Made by a program: the position numbers and the translations under genes. A stretch of 64,000 bases of DNA, taken from positions 18,719 through 82,718 of the forward strand of contig JALNZB010000014.1 of assembly GCA_023229545.1 (NCBI GenBank). Reading direction: 5' to 3'. This stretch comes from Sulfuritalea sp. Lineage in GTDB: Bacteria; Pseudomonadota; Gammaproteobacteria; Burkholderiales; Rhodocyclaceae. Each line of letters begins with the position of its first letter. Position 1 is the stretch's first letter. The notes under the pieces are model-generated. The model saw only the letters and a list, made by a program, of their open reading frames with translations. It was not told the DNA's origin and did no database searches. Positions 25,497-34,704 of the stretch are shown here, piece by piece.

Positions 25497-26657
25497 ATGA
25501 AAAAACTACCTTTTGCCAATATCGGAATAAATGGCTTTCGCGGTCTGCGTTTTCTCAAGCTTGAAGGGTTGGGTCGCGTCAATATTCTGGTAGGTGACAA
25601 CAACTCCGGTAAGACGAGCGTGCTTGAAGCGCTCTCGTTGATGTGTCAGCCGTTCAATCCGGACGAATGGTTGTCGATGGTCGGTCGACGTGATTTCGGT
25701 CGGCTGGATGAGACGCGACTACTGTCATTACGTTGGTGCTTTACTCAGAATGGCGCTTCTTTTGAGCCAGACATTTTTTTTGACGCGGGGTGCGACTTTC
25801 AATGCGAGGGGACATTTCCGTTACGCACATTGAGAGTCAACTACAAGGAATTTGTGGGCGAGCCCTCCCCGGAGGAAAGACGACGCGACTTGCGTTTCTC
25901 TCGAAGGCCAGAACCCGACATCGAAGAACCGATGCGTGGAGGCGAATTGGTTCACTACCCGGATTGGGATGAACATGAACTTTCCGGAGCCTTTCAAGGG
26001 CGATTGTTTCCGGACATGGAACAGATACCTCCTTTGAGAGTTTGGGAGGGGATTCTCGGACCGAGAATGAATAGGCCAAGGAAAGGACCTCGTCTCAATG
26101 CCGAGGTATTGACACCGTATTCATACCAGTTCAATCGGATTCAGGTTCGATCTCACTCGAATCAGATTTTCCGTGGCGATATGTCTCGGGTGATCGAATT
26201 ACTTCAGGATTTTGATCCGAATATTGAAGGCATCGATCTGGCATCGTATTACGGTGACCGCCCCGCGATCTACATTAAGCACCGAAAGTTGGGCTTTGCT
26301 CCGCTGTCGGTGTTTGGCGATGCTATGCGACGTTCGGTATTGTTGGCTGCTACGCTCACTTCTTTAAGTGGCGGTGTGTTGATGATTGATGAGGTTGAAG
26401 TTGGAATTCATGTCGCTGCATTAGGCCGTGTCTTCAAGTGGTTGGTTGACTCCGCGAAAGAGCTTGATGTCCAAATATTCGTCACCACCCACAGCCTGGA
26501 AGCTTTGGATGCACTTCTTTCAGCGGGATTGGTGACGGACGATGGGGATATCGTTGCATTCCATCTCGCCCAGACGCCAGAGGGGACCAATTGCAAGCGC
26601 TACTCCGAGGATATCTTGCAGCGTTTGCGTTTCGAGCGCGGATTGGACGTGAGATAG
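25497..26657 (+). CDS. AAA (ABC-type, OLD/RecF-like) ATPase of a two-gene defence-like system
   Basis: This 386-aa protein is an ABC-class AAA ATPase of the kind found in OLD, Gabija-like and PARIS-like systems. It opens with a FANIGINGFRGLRFLKLEG strand pattern, then Walker A GDNNSGKT (33-40). A long insert (about 60-260) carries a charged segment. The signature/Walker B region reads LSGG-VLMIDEVEVGIH (D298, E299), and the H-loop is TTHS (H332). No nuclease domain is fused; a TOPRIM-like protein is encoded 6 bp downstream, so the two halves of an OLD-type enzyme appear split. I chose the ATG at 25497. Composition is less GC-rich than the neighbours, consistent with transfer. Confidence 0.85.
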   Translation: MKKLPFANIGINGFRGLRFLKLEGLGRVNILVGDNNSGKTSVLEALSLMCQPFNPDEWLSMVGRRDFGRLDETRLLSLRWCFTQNGASFEPDIFFDAGCDFQCEGTFPLRTLRVNYKEFVGEPSPEERRRDLRFSRRPEPDIEEPMRGGELVHYPDWDEHELSGAFQGRLFPDMEQIPPLRVWEGILGPRMNRPRKGPRLNAEVLTPYSYQFNRIQVRSHSNQIFRGDMSRVIELLQDFDPNIEGIDLASYYGDRPAIYIKHRKLGFAPLSVFGDAMRRSVLLAATLTSLSGGVLMIDEVEVGIHVAALGRVFKWLVDSAKELDVQIFVTTHSLEALDALLSAGLVTDDGDIVAFHLAQTPEGTNCKRYSEDILQRLRFERGLDVR

Positions 26658-26663
26658 ATATCC

Positions 26664-27434
26664 ATGCGCAAGTACGGATATCTGGTTGTCGAAGGCCCCC
26701 ACGACGTCGAGTTCGCCTATCGGCTTCTTAGCCCTCATGGGCTTCGTCGTGTCCAATACATGGGCGATCTTGATCCCTTTTTTCTCCCATTGATTCCGAG
26801 AGATTTTCCTCCGAACGATGACCTTCAGATGCGTGTCCCTGTTCCGCTGTTTCTTCAGTCCGATACGCACGCGATTGCCGTTCATAGTGCTGTCGGGGAT
26901 TCAAAGCTTGTTTCATCGGTCGAAGTAACTTGCGCCGTGATTGAGCAAGGTGCCCTGACCGGAATTGGCCTTCTGCTCGATTCGGACAAGGTGATTCCGG
27001 CTCTCGCTCGCTACACCGAAATCAGGAAGCAGATGAAAAAGAAGGGCTTTACTCTGGGCGACAAGCCGGCTGTCATTCTTGAAGGTCCGCCAAAGTTGGG
27101 CGCGTATGTCCTACCGGAAAACGCCACCGAAGGAACTTTAGAAGACTTGTTGCTGGATAGCGCCAGCGCTGTCTATCCAGGTCTGTTGGCGTCCGCGATG
27201 GGATATGTGTCTTCGGCAATGAGCATCGGATTGACTGCGGACGATCTGAGAGAGATCAATAAGCCTGCCGGTAAAAACAAAGCTATTGTTGGCGCGATGG
27301 CAAGCATTCTGCGTCCAGGAAAGGCCGTTCAGGTATCGATTCAGGATAATCGATGGTTAAAGGGTGCAGCCCTTTTATGTCCGCGAATCAAGGAGGCCAA
27401 AGAATTCCTTAGTGTGTTATTTGATCTGCCATAA
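26664..27434 (+). CDS. DUF3226 TOPRIM-like putative nuclease, partner of the ATPase
   Basis: This 256-aa protein starts 6 bp after the ATPase stop. The opening LVVEGPHDVEFAYRLL (glutamate E10) and the later LLLDSDKV (D106, D108) match the TOPRIM E...DxD metal-binding arrangement and the DUF3226 family. OLD, PARIS (AriB) and RecR/topoisomerase proteins share this fold. With the upstream ATPase it may form an immune effector that cleaves nucleic acid when triggered. It is not DUF4435, so it is not a standard PARIS AriB. The C-terminal half is helical and uncharacterised. It ends just before the RhuM leader. Confidence 0.78.
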   Translation: MRKYGYLVVEGPHDVEFAYRLLSPHGLRRVQYMGDLDPFFLPLIPRDFPPNDDLQMRVPVPLFLQSDTHAIAVHSAVGDSKLVSSVEVTCAVIEQGALTGIGLLLDSDKVIPALARYTEIRKQMKKKGFTLGDKPAVILEGPPKLGAYVLPENATEGTLEDLLLDSASAVYPGLLASAMGYVSSAMSIGLTADDLREINKPAGKNKAIVGAMASILRPGKAVQVSIQDNRWLKGAALLCPRIKEAKEFLSVLFDLP

Positions 27435-27481
27435 ATGGCAGAAACATATTTCTCAGTCATGGAATTCTCGTCGCCCCCCAA

Positions 27482-27502
27482 GTCGGCGCTGGCGGGACGG
27501 CG
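27482..27502 (+). repeat. Dispersed 21-bp repeat, copy 6
   Basis: Core GTCGGCGCTGGCG, variable bases GG, then ACGGCG; identical to copy 2. It ends 13 bp before the ATG of the RhuM gene. Confidence 0.7.
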
Positions 27503-27515
27503 TTCAAATGATCCC

Positions 27516-28520
27516 ATGACAGCCCCCCGCGAATTCCTCATCTACCAAAGCGAAGACGGCTCCACCCGCATCGATGTGATGCTGGAGGCGGAAACCCTTT
27601 GGCTGAACCAGAAGCAGTTGGCCGAGTTGTTCGGTAAGGCGAAGGGAACGATCAGCGAGCATATCAAGCACATCTTCGAGGACGGCGAATTGACACCGGG
27701 GGCAACTGTTCGGCTTTTCCGAACAGTTCAAAACGAAGGTGGGCGGGAGATTAGCCGAGAGGTCGAGCACTACAACCTGGACATGGTGCTGGCTCTCGGT
27801 TTCCGGGTGCGCAGCCCGGTCGGCGTGCGCTTTCGCCAGTGGGCCAACGACAAGCTGAAGGAATATATCGTCAAGGGTTTCGTGCTGGACGACGCGCGCC
27901 TGAAGAACCCCGGCCAGGGCCACGATTACTTCGACGAGCTGACCCGCCGCCTGCAGGACATCCGCACCAGTGAGCGGCGCTTCTACCAGAAGATCACCGA
28001 CATCTACGCCACCAGCGTCGACTACGATCCCAGCCACCCGCTGACGCAGCAGTTTTTCGCGACGGTACAGAACAAGGTGCACTACGCCATCCACGGCCAG
28101 ACCGCCGCCGAGCTGATCGCCGCCCGCGCCGACAGCAACCAGCCGAACATGGGGCTGACGACCTGGGAGGGCGCGCGCATTCGCAAGGTCGATGTGGGCG
28201 TCGCCAAGAACTACCTGAGCGAGGAAGAACTGCGCGCCCTCAACAACCTGGCCGAGCAGTATCTGATTTTTGCCGAAGGTCAGGCGACGCGGCGTATTGC
28301 CATGAGCATGCAGGACTGGATCAGCAAACTGGAAGGTTTTCTGAAGCTGAACGATCGCGAGATTTTGCAGGGTGCGGGCAAGGTGTCGGCCGAATTGGCC
28401 AAGACTCACGCCGAACAGGAATTCGACAAATTCCGGGTGTTGGACGACCGGCGTTTCGAATCCGACTTCGACCGCATGGTGAAGCAGTTACCGACCAGAA
28501 CGCCGGGGAGGGCGGATTGA
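27516..28520 (+). CDS. RhuM-family protein
   Basis: This 334-aa protein matches the RhuM (virulence RhuM) family: LIYQSEDGSTRIDVMLEAETLWLNQKQLAELFG (winged-helix-like N-terminus), then EVEHYNLDMVLALGFRVRSPVGVRFRQWA and a long helical C-terminus. RhuM-like genes are often found in mobile and defence regions, and function is unclear. I chose the ATG at 27516; the longer frame from 27435 would translate the dispersed repeat. The codons for TVRLFRTV form a perfect palindrome (27704-27728). The gene closes the accessory block before the AddB-like gene. Confidence 0.85.
   Translation: MTAPREFLIYQSEDGSTRIDVMLEAETLWLNQKQLAELFGKAKGTISEHIKHIFEDGELTPGATVRLFRTVQNEGGREISREVEHYNLDMVLALGFRVRSPVGVRFRQWANDKLKEYIVKGFVLDDARLKNPGQGHDYFDELTRRLQDIRTSERRFYQKITDIYATSVDYDPSHPLTQQFFATVQNKVHYAIHGQTAAELIAARADSNQPNMGLTTWEGARIRKVDVGVAKNYLSEEELRALNNLAEQYLIFAEGQATRRIAMSMQDWISKLEGFLKLNDREILQGAGKVSAELAKTHAEQEFDKFRVLDDRRFESDFDRMVKQLPTRTPGRAD
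27704..27728. repeat. Perfect palindrome inside the RhuM gene
   Basis: Arms AACTGTTCGG and CCGAACAGTT (10 bp, perfect) are separated by CTTTT. It lies over a conserved RhuM motif. Confidence 0.85.
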
Positions 28521-28603
28521 TGGATCGTCTGCTGGCGACAGGTGTCGAACCTGCTGCGGAATTTCTGAATGATCTGCGGACGTAGTTGCGGGTTGGGCCT
28601 GCG

Positions 28604-31330
28604 ATGATTCGCCCCGATCTCCCCCGCATCCCCCTGGCCGACCTTCCCGGCGGGCCGGAGCCGGTGGTGCTTTGCGCCACGGCGCGGCTGGCTTCGAGCT
28701 TGCGCTGGGCGCATGGCGATTTGCAGGCGGCGCGCGGGGCCGAGACCTGGCGGGCGTTGCAGAGCGCGACGCCGGCGCAGTGGCTCGACCACCTGACTTC
28801 GGCGGCGCTGCTGCGCGGCGAGATTCCGCCGGAGAGCATGGCCGGCACTTTTCTCTCGTGGCCGCAGGAACGCAGTTTGTGGGAGCAGGCGATTGCGGCG
28901 GATACCGGCGCGGCGGCGGATTTGTTCGACCGCGAAGGCCTGGCGTTGGCGGCGATGGAGGCGGCGAGCTTGCAGCGGGCGTGGCGCATCGAGGTGCCCG
29001 TGGCGGCGTTTACGGAGGAATACCGCGCCTTTTTGCGCTGGCGGGAAACCGTGGGCGGCGCTTGTCGGGCCGGCGGCTGGCGCGTTTCCGATGAGGTCAT
29101 GGCCTGGCGCATCGAGTGCATTGGGCGCGGCATTGGCGGCTTGCCGGCGCGTCTCGGTCTTGCCGGCTTCATCGCGCCCGATCCGCTGGTCTCGCGCCTG
29201 CTGGTGGCGCTGGAAGCGCGCGGCGTCGAACTGTTCCAGCTCGATTTCGGTCGGGGCGAAGCCGCGCCTGCGCTTGGTGTGGAACTGCCCGATGCGGAAG
29301 CCGAATGCGTGGCGGCGGCGGAGTGGGCACATGACCGCCTGACGCACGATGCAGGGGCGCGATTACGCATCGCCGTGGCCGATCTGCCGGCGCGACGTCA
29401 GTTGCTGGAATCGGCGCTGGAGGACACGCTCCATCCCGATGTCGTAGGGGCCGGCTGGGCCGGGTTGGAACGGGACCATGCCTTCGTCGCCGGGACGCCG
29501 CTGGCGGCGGAGCCGCTGGTCGATGTCGCCCTGCGTCTGCTGCAACTTTTCGCGCATCCGCAACGCGTGGCGCAGGCCAAATTCGGCGCCTTGCTTTGCG
29601 GCCCCGGCTGGTCGACCGATGTTGATGAAGCCGATGCCCGCGCTCGCATCGAGGCCGCCTTGCGCGAACTGTTGCCGCCCGAAACCAGCCTGGAACGCCT
29701 GGTGCGTGCAGCGGTGCGCTCGGTTGGCGACGATGTTCCGGCGCCGCATCTGGTCGCGCATTTGGGCGCCTTGCTCGAAGCCGCCCGCGCCGCGCCGCGC
29801 CGCCAGTTGCCTGCAGCGTGGGGCAAGGGCTTCACCGAACTGCTCGATGCGCTCGGCTGGCCCGGTCAGCGCATGCGGCTGGCGGCGGAGGGCGCGGCCT
29901 GCGACGCATTGCGCGAGGCTTTGAGCGGCCTGTCGGCGCTGGACGCCATTCTGGGTCGCGTCGATGCCGGCGATGCCTTGCGCCAGTTGCAACGCCAGTG
30001 TCGCGACCAGGCGTTTGCCGGCGCGAGGCAGGGCGTGGCGCGGGTGGAAATATGCAGTCTGGCTGATGCCGTCGCCGGCGCGGTGGATGGGCTGTGGGTC
30101 ATGGGCCTCAACGAAGGGGCGTGGCCGCCGGCGCCGCGCGCCAATCCGTTGTTGCCGGCCGAATTGCAGCGCCGCGCCGGCATTTCCGCCGCGCGCGCCG
30201 ACAGTCTGGCCGCCGAGGCGCGGAGCGCGCAGGCCTTGTGGTGTGAAAGCGCTGCCGAGGTGGTGTTCTCCTGGGCGCAGCGCGAGGGCGAGCGGTCGTT
30301 GCGCGTTAGCCCGCTGCTGGCGGATATTTCCCGCCGCGAGCAGTCGCCCGCGCCGGTGACTGTGCCGGAACGCGTCGATGACGAAGTTATGGAGCGCATC
30401 GATGACGCGCGGGCGCCGCCGGTCGGCGCCGCCGAGCGCATTCGCGGCGGCACGGCGCTGCTGGCGGCGCAGGCGGTGTGTCCGGCCTGGGGTTTTTATC
30501 AATATCGGCTCGGCGCCGCCGTGTTGCCAGCGCCGACTTTCGGCCTCGATGCGCGCGCGCGCGGCTCGCTGTTGCATGCGGCGCTGGAGGAATTCTGGCG
30601 CGGTCGCGGCCTGGCTGAGTTGACCCAAATGGATGAGACCGGGCGCGGCGAGGAAATTCGGCGCGTGGTGGCGCATGCGCTGGCCGAATTCGACCGTCGC
30701 GCCGTCGAGCCGCTGCCGCCGCGCTTGCGGCAACTGGAACACGAGCGACTGCAAGCGCTGCTCGCGGTCTGGCTGGAGGTCGAGGTGCGGCGTTCGCCCT
30801 TCCGCGTGATCGCTTGCGAGGAAAGGCACGAACTCGACATCGAAGGCCTGCCGGTGCGCGTGGTGATCGACCGCCTCGACCAGCTTGATGACGGGCGGCT
30901 GGTGGTGATCGACTACAAGAGCGGGCGCAACGATTCGGCCGACAGTTGGGCGGAGCCGCGCATTACGGAACCGCAGTTGCCGATCTACGCCGCGCTGGCG
31001 TTTCCCGACCGCGAAGTGGCGGCGGTGGCCCTGGCCCGCGTCACGCCGGATGCGCCGGGTTTCCTCGGCGTCGCGGAAAGCGACGGTCTGTTGCCGGAGG
31101 TAAAGTCATTGGAGGCGCTGCGCAAGCGCTATGCGGAGGACGAGTTTCCCGACTGGGCCGCCTTGCGCCGCTTGTGGGCCGAGCGCGTCAGCGAAGTCGC
31201 GCGCGAGGTGAAGGACGGCGTCGCCGCCGTGGTATTCGCCAACGAAAAGGACATCCAGTACTGCGATGCAAAACCGCTGCTGCGCGTCGCCGAGCGCAAG
31301 GCCCAATTCGACGAGAGCGGCGAGCCATGA
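28604..31330 (+). CDS. AddB-like PD-(D/E)XK nuclease/inactive helicase (TIGR03623-type)
   Basis: This 908-aa protein resembles the proteobacterial AddB-like repair proteins. It lacks a clear Walker A, has a long helicase-like scaffold, and ends with a nuclease domain (about 640-860) in which IDRLDQLDDGRLVVIDYKSG supplies the D and EXK-type residues and EPQLPIYAA the following helix. Together with the next gene it should process DNA ends for RecA. I chose the ATG at 28604 since the frame start at 28586 is only TTG. Its TGA overlaps the ATG of the helicase gene (ATGA), so the two are coupled. One repeat copy lies in it at 30517. Confidence 0.85.
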   Translation: MIRPDLPRIPLADLPGGPEPVVLCATARLASSLRWAHGDLQAARGAETWRALQSATPAQWLDHLTSAALLRGEIPPESMAGTFLSWPQERSLWEQAIAADTGAAADLFDREGLALAAMEAASLQRAWRIEVPVAAFTEEYRAFLRWRETVGGACRAGGWRVSDEVMAWRIECIGRGIGGLPARLGLAGFIAPDPLVSRLLVALEARGVELFQLDFGRGEAAPALGVELPDAEAECVAAAEWAHDRLTHDAGARLRIAVADLPARRQLLESALEDTLHPDVVGAGWAGLERDHAFVAGTPLAAEPLVDVALRLLQLFAHPQRVAQAKFGALLCGPGWSTDVDEADARARIEAALRELLPPETSLERLVRAAVRSVGDDVPAPHLVAHLGALLEAARAAPRRQLPAAWGKGFTELLDALGWPGQRMRLAAEGAACDALREALSGLSALDAILGRVDAGDALRQLQRQCRDQAFAGARQGVARVEICSLADAVAGAVDGLWVMGLNEGAWPPAPRANPLLPAELQRRAGISAARADSLAAEARSAQALWCESAAEVVFSWAQREGERSLRVSPLLADISRREQSPAPVTVPERVDDEVMERIDDARAPPVGAAERIRGGTALLAAQAVCPAWGFYQYRLGAAVLPAPTFGLDARARGSLLHAALEEFWRGRGLAELTQMDETGRGEEIRRVVAHALAEFDRRAVEPLPPRLRQLEHERLQALLAVWLEVEVRRSPFRVIACEERHELDIEGLPVRVVIDRLDQLDDGRLVVIDYKSGRNDSADSWAEPRITEPQLPIYAALAFPDREVAAVALARVTPDAPGFLGVAESDGLLPEVKSLEALRKRYAEDEFPDWAALRRLWAERVSEVAREVKDGVAAVVFANEKDIQYCDAKPLLRVAERKAQFDESGEP
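30517..30537 (-). repeat. Dispersed 21-bp repeat, copy 7 (in addB-like gene)
   Basis: On the minus strand: GTCGGCGCTGGCA, variable AC, then ACGGCG (one mismatch). Preceded by AAA as in copies 2 and 8. Sense codons read VLPAPTF. Confidence 0.6.
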
Positions 31331-34300
31331 GCGACCTGTTGCGGGAAGACGAGGACAGCCGCAGCCGTGCGCTGGAGCTTGATTCCTTCATCGTCGAGGC
31401 TCCCGCCGGGGCGGGCAAGACCGAGTTGCTGACGCAGCGCTATCTGCGCCTGCTGGCGACTGTCGAAGAGCCCGAGGAAATCATCGCCATCACCTTCACC
31501 AACAAGGCGGCGGGTGAGATGCGGCAGCGCATCCAGGACAGTCTGGCGTTGGCGCGCGAGGCGGTCGAGCCGCAAGCCGCGCACAAGCGCATCACCCATG
31601 AGCTGGCGCGCGCCGCGCTGGCGCGGTCGGCTGAACGCGGATGGCATATTGAAAGCCAGTCGGGGCGGCTGCGGCTGACCACCATCGATGCGCTGTGCGC
31701 CAGCCTGGCGCGGCAAATGCCGCTGCTTTCGCGCTTCGGCGCGCAGCCGGCCGTGGCCGAGGAAGCCAAACGATATTACCAAGAGGCGGCGCGGCGGGCG
31801 CTGGATCATCTCGAAGGCCGAGGCGAAGACGAGCGAGAACATGCCGAGGCGGTGGCGACGGCGCTGGCGCATATGGACAACGACGTGACGCGACTGGCGC
31901 GCCTGCTGGCCGAGATGCTGGCGCGGCGTGAGCAATGGCGCGAGATTGCGGCGCTCGATCATCCCGAGTCGGCCATCGGCGAAGCGCTGGCGGAGATGGT
32001 CGGCGAGGAACTGGCGCTGATCGCCGAGGTGCTCGATGATGCGTGGCAGAGGCAATGGATGCCGCTGGCGCGCTTCGCCGCCGCGAATCTGGAAGATGCG
32101 AATTTGCCAAGTGCGCTGGCCGACTGGAACGCGCCGCTCGCCGCCATGCCGGACGAATTGCCGCGCTGGCGCGCGCTGGCGGAGTTTCTGCTGACGCAGA
32201 AGGACGAGCCGCGCAAGACCGTGAATGTGAAGAACGGCTTTCCGGCCGGGAAGGAATTCAAGGCACGGAAGGACGCCATGCTGGCCGGGCTGGCCGCGCT
32301 CGATGCCGCCGCCGTTTCCGCCCTGCGCCGCCTGCGCGAACTGCCGGCGCCCGATCACGACAATGACGATGTGGTACGCGCGCTGGCGCGCCTGATGAAA
32401 CTGGCCGCCGCCGAACTGTGGCTGGTGTTTCGCGAGGCCGGCGAGGTCGATTTCGGCGAGCTTTCGGCGCGCGCCATCGCCGCCCTGGGCGACGAACTCG
32501 ATCCCTCGGAACTTGGCCTGCGCCTCGATTACCGCATTCGCCATTTATTGGTCGACGAGTTCCAGGACACCAGCCCGACGCAGATCGAGTTGCTGGAACG
32601 GCTGACCGCCGGCTGGCAGCCGGACGACGGTCGCACGCTGTTCGCGGTGGGCGATCCGATGCAGTCGGTATACCGCTTTCGCAAGGCCGATGTCGGGTTG
32701 TTCCTGCGCGCCGCCGAACATGGCATCGGCGCGCTGCGGCTGACGCGCTTGCGCCTGTCGCGCAACAACCGCTCCTGCCCGCAGGTGGTGGACTGGATCA
32801 ACGTCTGCTTTCCGGCGTTGTTTCCGGCGGTCGACGATCCGCTGCGCGGCGAGATTCGCTACCGCGAGTTCGTCGCCACGCGCGACTCGTCGTCCCAGGC
32901 CGGCGTCATGATTCATCCCGTGCTGGCGGAAAAGGGCGAGAGCGCCGCCGCAAGCCGTGATGAGGCGCAGCAGATCATCGCCCTGATCGACGCCGAATGG
33001 CGCGCAGAGCCGACGCGCACCATTGCTGTGCTGGTGCGGGCGCGGAGTCATCTGGCGGCGCTGGTCGCCGCAATCCGCCGGCATGGCGCCGGCTGGCATT
33101 TTTCGGCGGTGGAAATCGAGCCGTTGGCGGGGCGTCAGGCGGTGCAGGATTTGATCTCGCTGACCCGCGCCCTGCATCACCGGGCGGATCGCGTGCATTG
33201 GCTGGCGATTCTGCGCGCGCCGTGGTGCGGCCTGCGCCTGGCCGATTTGCACGCGCTGGCCGGCGACGATCACGCCGCGACGATCTGGTCGCTCATCAAC
33301 GATGCCGAACGCATCGAGCGGCTGTCGGCGGATGGCCGCCAGCGCTTGGCGCATGTGCGCGCGGTGCTGGCCGAAGCGCTGGCCGGGCAGGGCCGGCAGC
33401 GGCGGCGACGCTGGATCGAGGATGCCTGGAAGAAGCTCGGCGGGCCGGACTGCCTCGGTGCGGCGAACGAGGTCGCCGACGCTCGGGCTTTCTTCAGGCG
33501 TCTCGATGCGCTGGATGCGGCGGGGCGCTTCGCGCTCGACAGTCTCGAAGGCGACATGGGGCGTTTGTACGCGGCGCCGGACGCACAGGCCGACGGCCGG
33601 CTGCAACTGATGACCATCCACAAGGCCAAGGGACTGGAGTTCGATACCGTGATCCTGCCTGGACTGCATCGCGAGACGGCGGGGCGCGATATGCCGCTGC
33701 TGGCGTGGGACAGTTTTCCACTGGCCTCCGGCGAGCGCCTGATCGCCGCGCCGGTGAATCCGCGACGTGGCAGGAAAGCGGTGGAGCCGACCGCCTATGA
33801 TTTCCTGCAACGCATGGAACGCGAACGCAGCCGCAATGAGGAAGCCCGCGTGCTCTACGTCGCCGCCACGCGCGCGGTGCGCCGGCTGCATCTGGTCGGG
33901 GTCGCGCAGCGCGACGGGGAGGGGGCGCTGGTTGCGCCGCGCGCCGGCTCGCCGTTGGCGCGGCTGTGGCCGGCGGTCGAGGCGGATTTTCGCGCCGTGG
34001 TCGCCGCCCCGCCAGCGCCGACTTTCGACGACGACCGCGAGCTGAAGGATTTCGTGCCGCAACTGTTGCGTCTGCGCGCGCCGGGCGTGCCGCCTCGGTG
34101 GTGCGCGCCCGCGCTGCCGGTCTACGCCGAGGGCGGACGCGAGGACACAGCCGACGCGCTGGCCGCCGCCGTCGGCACCCTGAGCCACGCCGTGCTGGAA
34201 CTGATCGCCGCCGATCCCGACGCATGGCCGGCGCAGCGCGTGGTCGAGCGTCAGCCCGGCTTCGAGCGCTGGCTGGCCAGTCGCGGCTGGTCGCCGGTGG

Positions 34301-34686
34301 AGGCGCGAGCGGGCGCGGCGCGGGTTGCCCGCATGCTGGCGACGACTCTGGCCAGCGCCGATGGTCAATGGGTGCTGCGCCGCCGCGCCGATGCGGGCGC
34401 AGAACTGGCGCTGATGAGAGTCGGCGCTGGCGGTACGGTGGTAACGCGCGTCGTGGACCGCAGTTTTGTCGCCGATGGCGTGCGCTGGATCATCGACTAC
34501 AAGACTGTCGATCTGGGTGACGGCGCCGAGATATCAAGGCTGACCGCCCACACCGAACGCTATCGCCCGCAACTGGAGTCCTATGCCGCCCTGTTCGTTG
34601 CCGAGGGTTTGCCGGTGCGTCTGGCGGTGCTGTACGTCGCGCATGGCATCCTCGCGAGTCTGGAATACAATCCTGTTTCCGACTGA
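31327..34686 (+). CDS. AddA/UvrD-like helicase-nuclease
   Basis: This 1119-aa protein is a superfamily 1A DNA helicase with a C-terminal nuclease domain, forming the partner of the AddB-like protein. Walker A is APAGAGKTE (25-33); ITFTNKAAGEMRQRI (motif Ia), LVDEFQDTSPTQ (Walker B), GDPMQSVYRFRKAD (motif III), MTIHKAKGLEF and RVLYVAATRA follow. The C-terminal end has a WIIDYKTVDLGD nuclease motif. It loads or processes double-strand ends. Its start overlaps the addB-like stop by ATGA. Two repeat copies lie inside. Confidence 0.92.
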   Translation: MSDLLREDEDSRSRALELDSFIVEAPAGAGKTELLTQRYLRLLATVEEPEEIIAITFTNKAAGEMRQRIQDSLALAREAVEPQAAHKRITHELARAALARSAERGWHIESQSGRLRLTTIDALCASLARQMPLLSRFGAQPAVAEEAKRYYQEAARRALDHLEGRGEDEREHAEAVATALAHMDNDVTRLARLLAEMLARREQWREIAALDHPESAIGEALAEMVGEELALIAEVLDDAWQRQWMPLARFAAANLEDANLPSALADWNAPLAAMPDELPRWRALAEFLLTQKDEPRKTVNVKNGFPAGKEFKARKDAMLAGLAALDAAAVSALRRLRELPAPDHDNDDVVRALARLMKLAAAELWLVFREAGEVDFGELSARAIAALGDELDPSELGLRLDYRIRHLLVDEFQDTSPTQIELLERLTAGWQPDDGRTLFAVGDPMQSVYRFRKADVGLFLRAAEHGIGALRLTRLRLSRNNRSCPQVVDWINVCFPALFPAVDDPLRGEIRYREFVATRDSSSQAGVMIHPVLAEKGESAAASRDEAQQIIALIDAEWRAEPTRTIAVLVRARSHLAALVAAIRRHGAGWHFSAVEIEPLAGRQAVQDLISLTRALHHRADRVHWLAILRAPWCGLRLADLHALAGDDHAATIWSLINDAERIERLSADGRQRLAHVRAVLAEALAGQGRQRRRRWIEDAWKKLGGPDCLGAANEVADARAFFRRLDALDAAGRFALDSLEGDMGRLYAAPDAQADGRLQLMTIHKAKGLEFDTVILPGLHRETAGRDMPLLAWDSFPLASGERLIAAPVNPRRGRKAVEPTAYDFLQRMERERSRNEEARVLYVAATRAVRRLHLVGVAQRDGEGALVAPRAGSPLARLWPAVEADFRAVVAAPPAPTFDDDRELKDFVPQLLRLRAPGVPPRWCAPALPVYAEGGREDTADALAAAVGTLSHAVLELIAADPDAWPAQRVVERQPGFERWLASRGWSPVEARAGAARVARMLATTLASADGQWVLRRRADAGAELALMRVGAGGTVVTRVVDRSFVADGVRWIIDYKTVDLGDGAEISRLTAHTERYRPQLESYAALFVAEGLPVRLAVLYVAHGILASLEYNPVSD
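34002..34022 (-). repeat. Dispersed 21-bp repeat, copy 8 (in addA-like gene)
   Basis: On the minus strand: GTCGGCGCTGGCG, GG, then GCGGCG (one mismatch to copies 2 and 6), preceded by AAA. Sense codons read APPAPTF. Confidence 0.6.
34420..34440 (+). repeat. Dispersed 21-bp repeat, copy 9 (in addA-like gene)
   Basis: Core GTCGGCGCTGGCG, variable GT, then ACGGTG (one mismatch). It encodes VGAGGTV, 398 bp after copy 8 and in the opposite orientation. Confidence 0.6.
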
Positions 34687-34704
34687 GTTTTCTGGGGATA
34701 AGAC

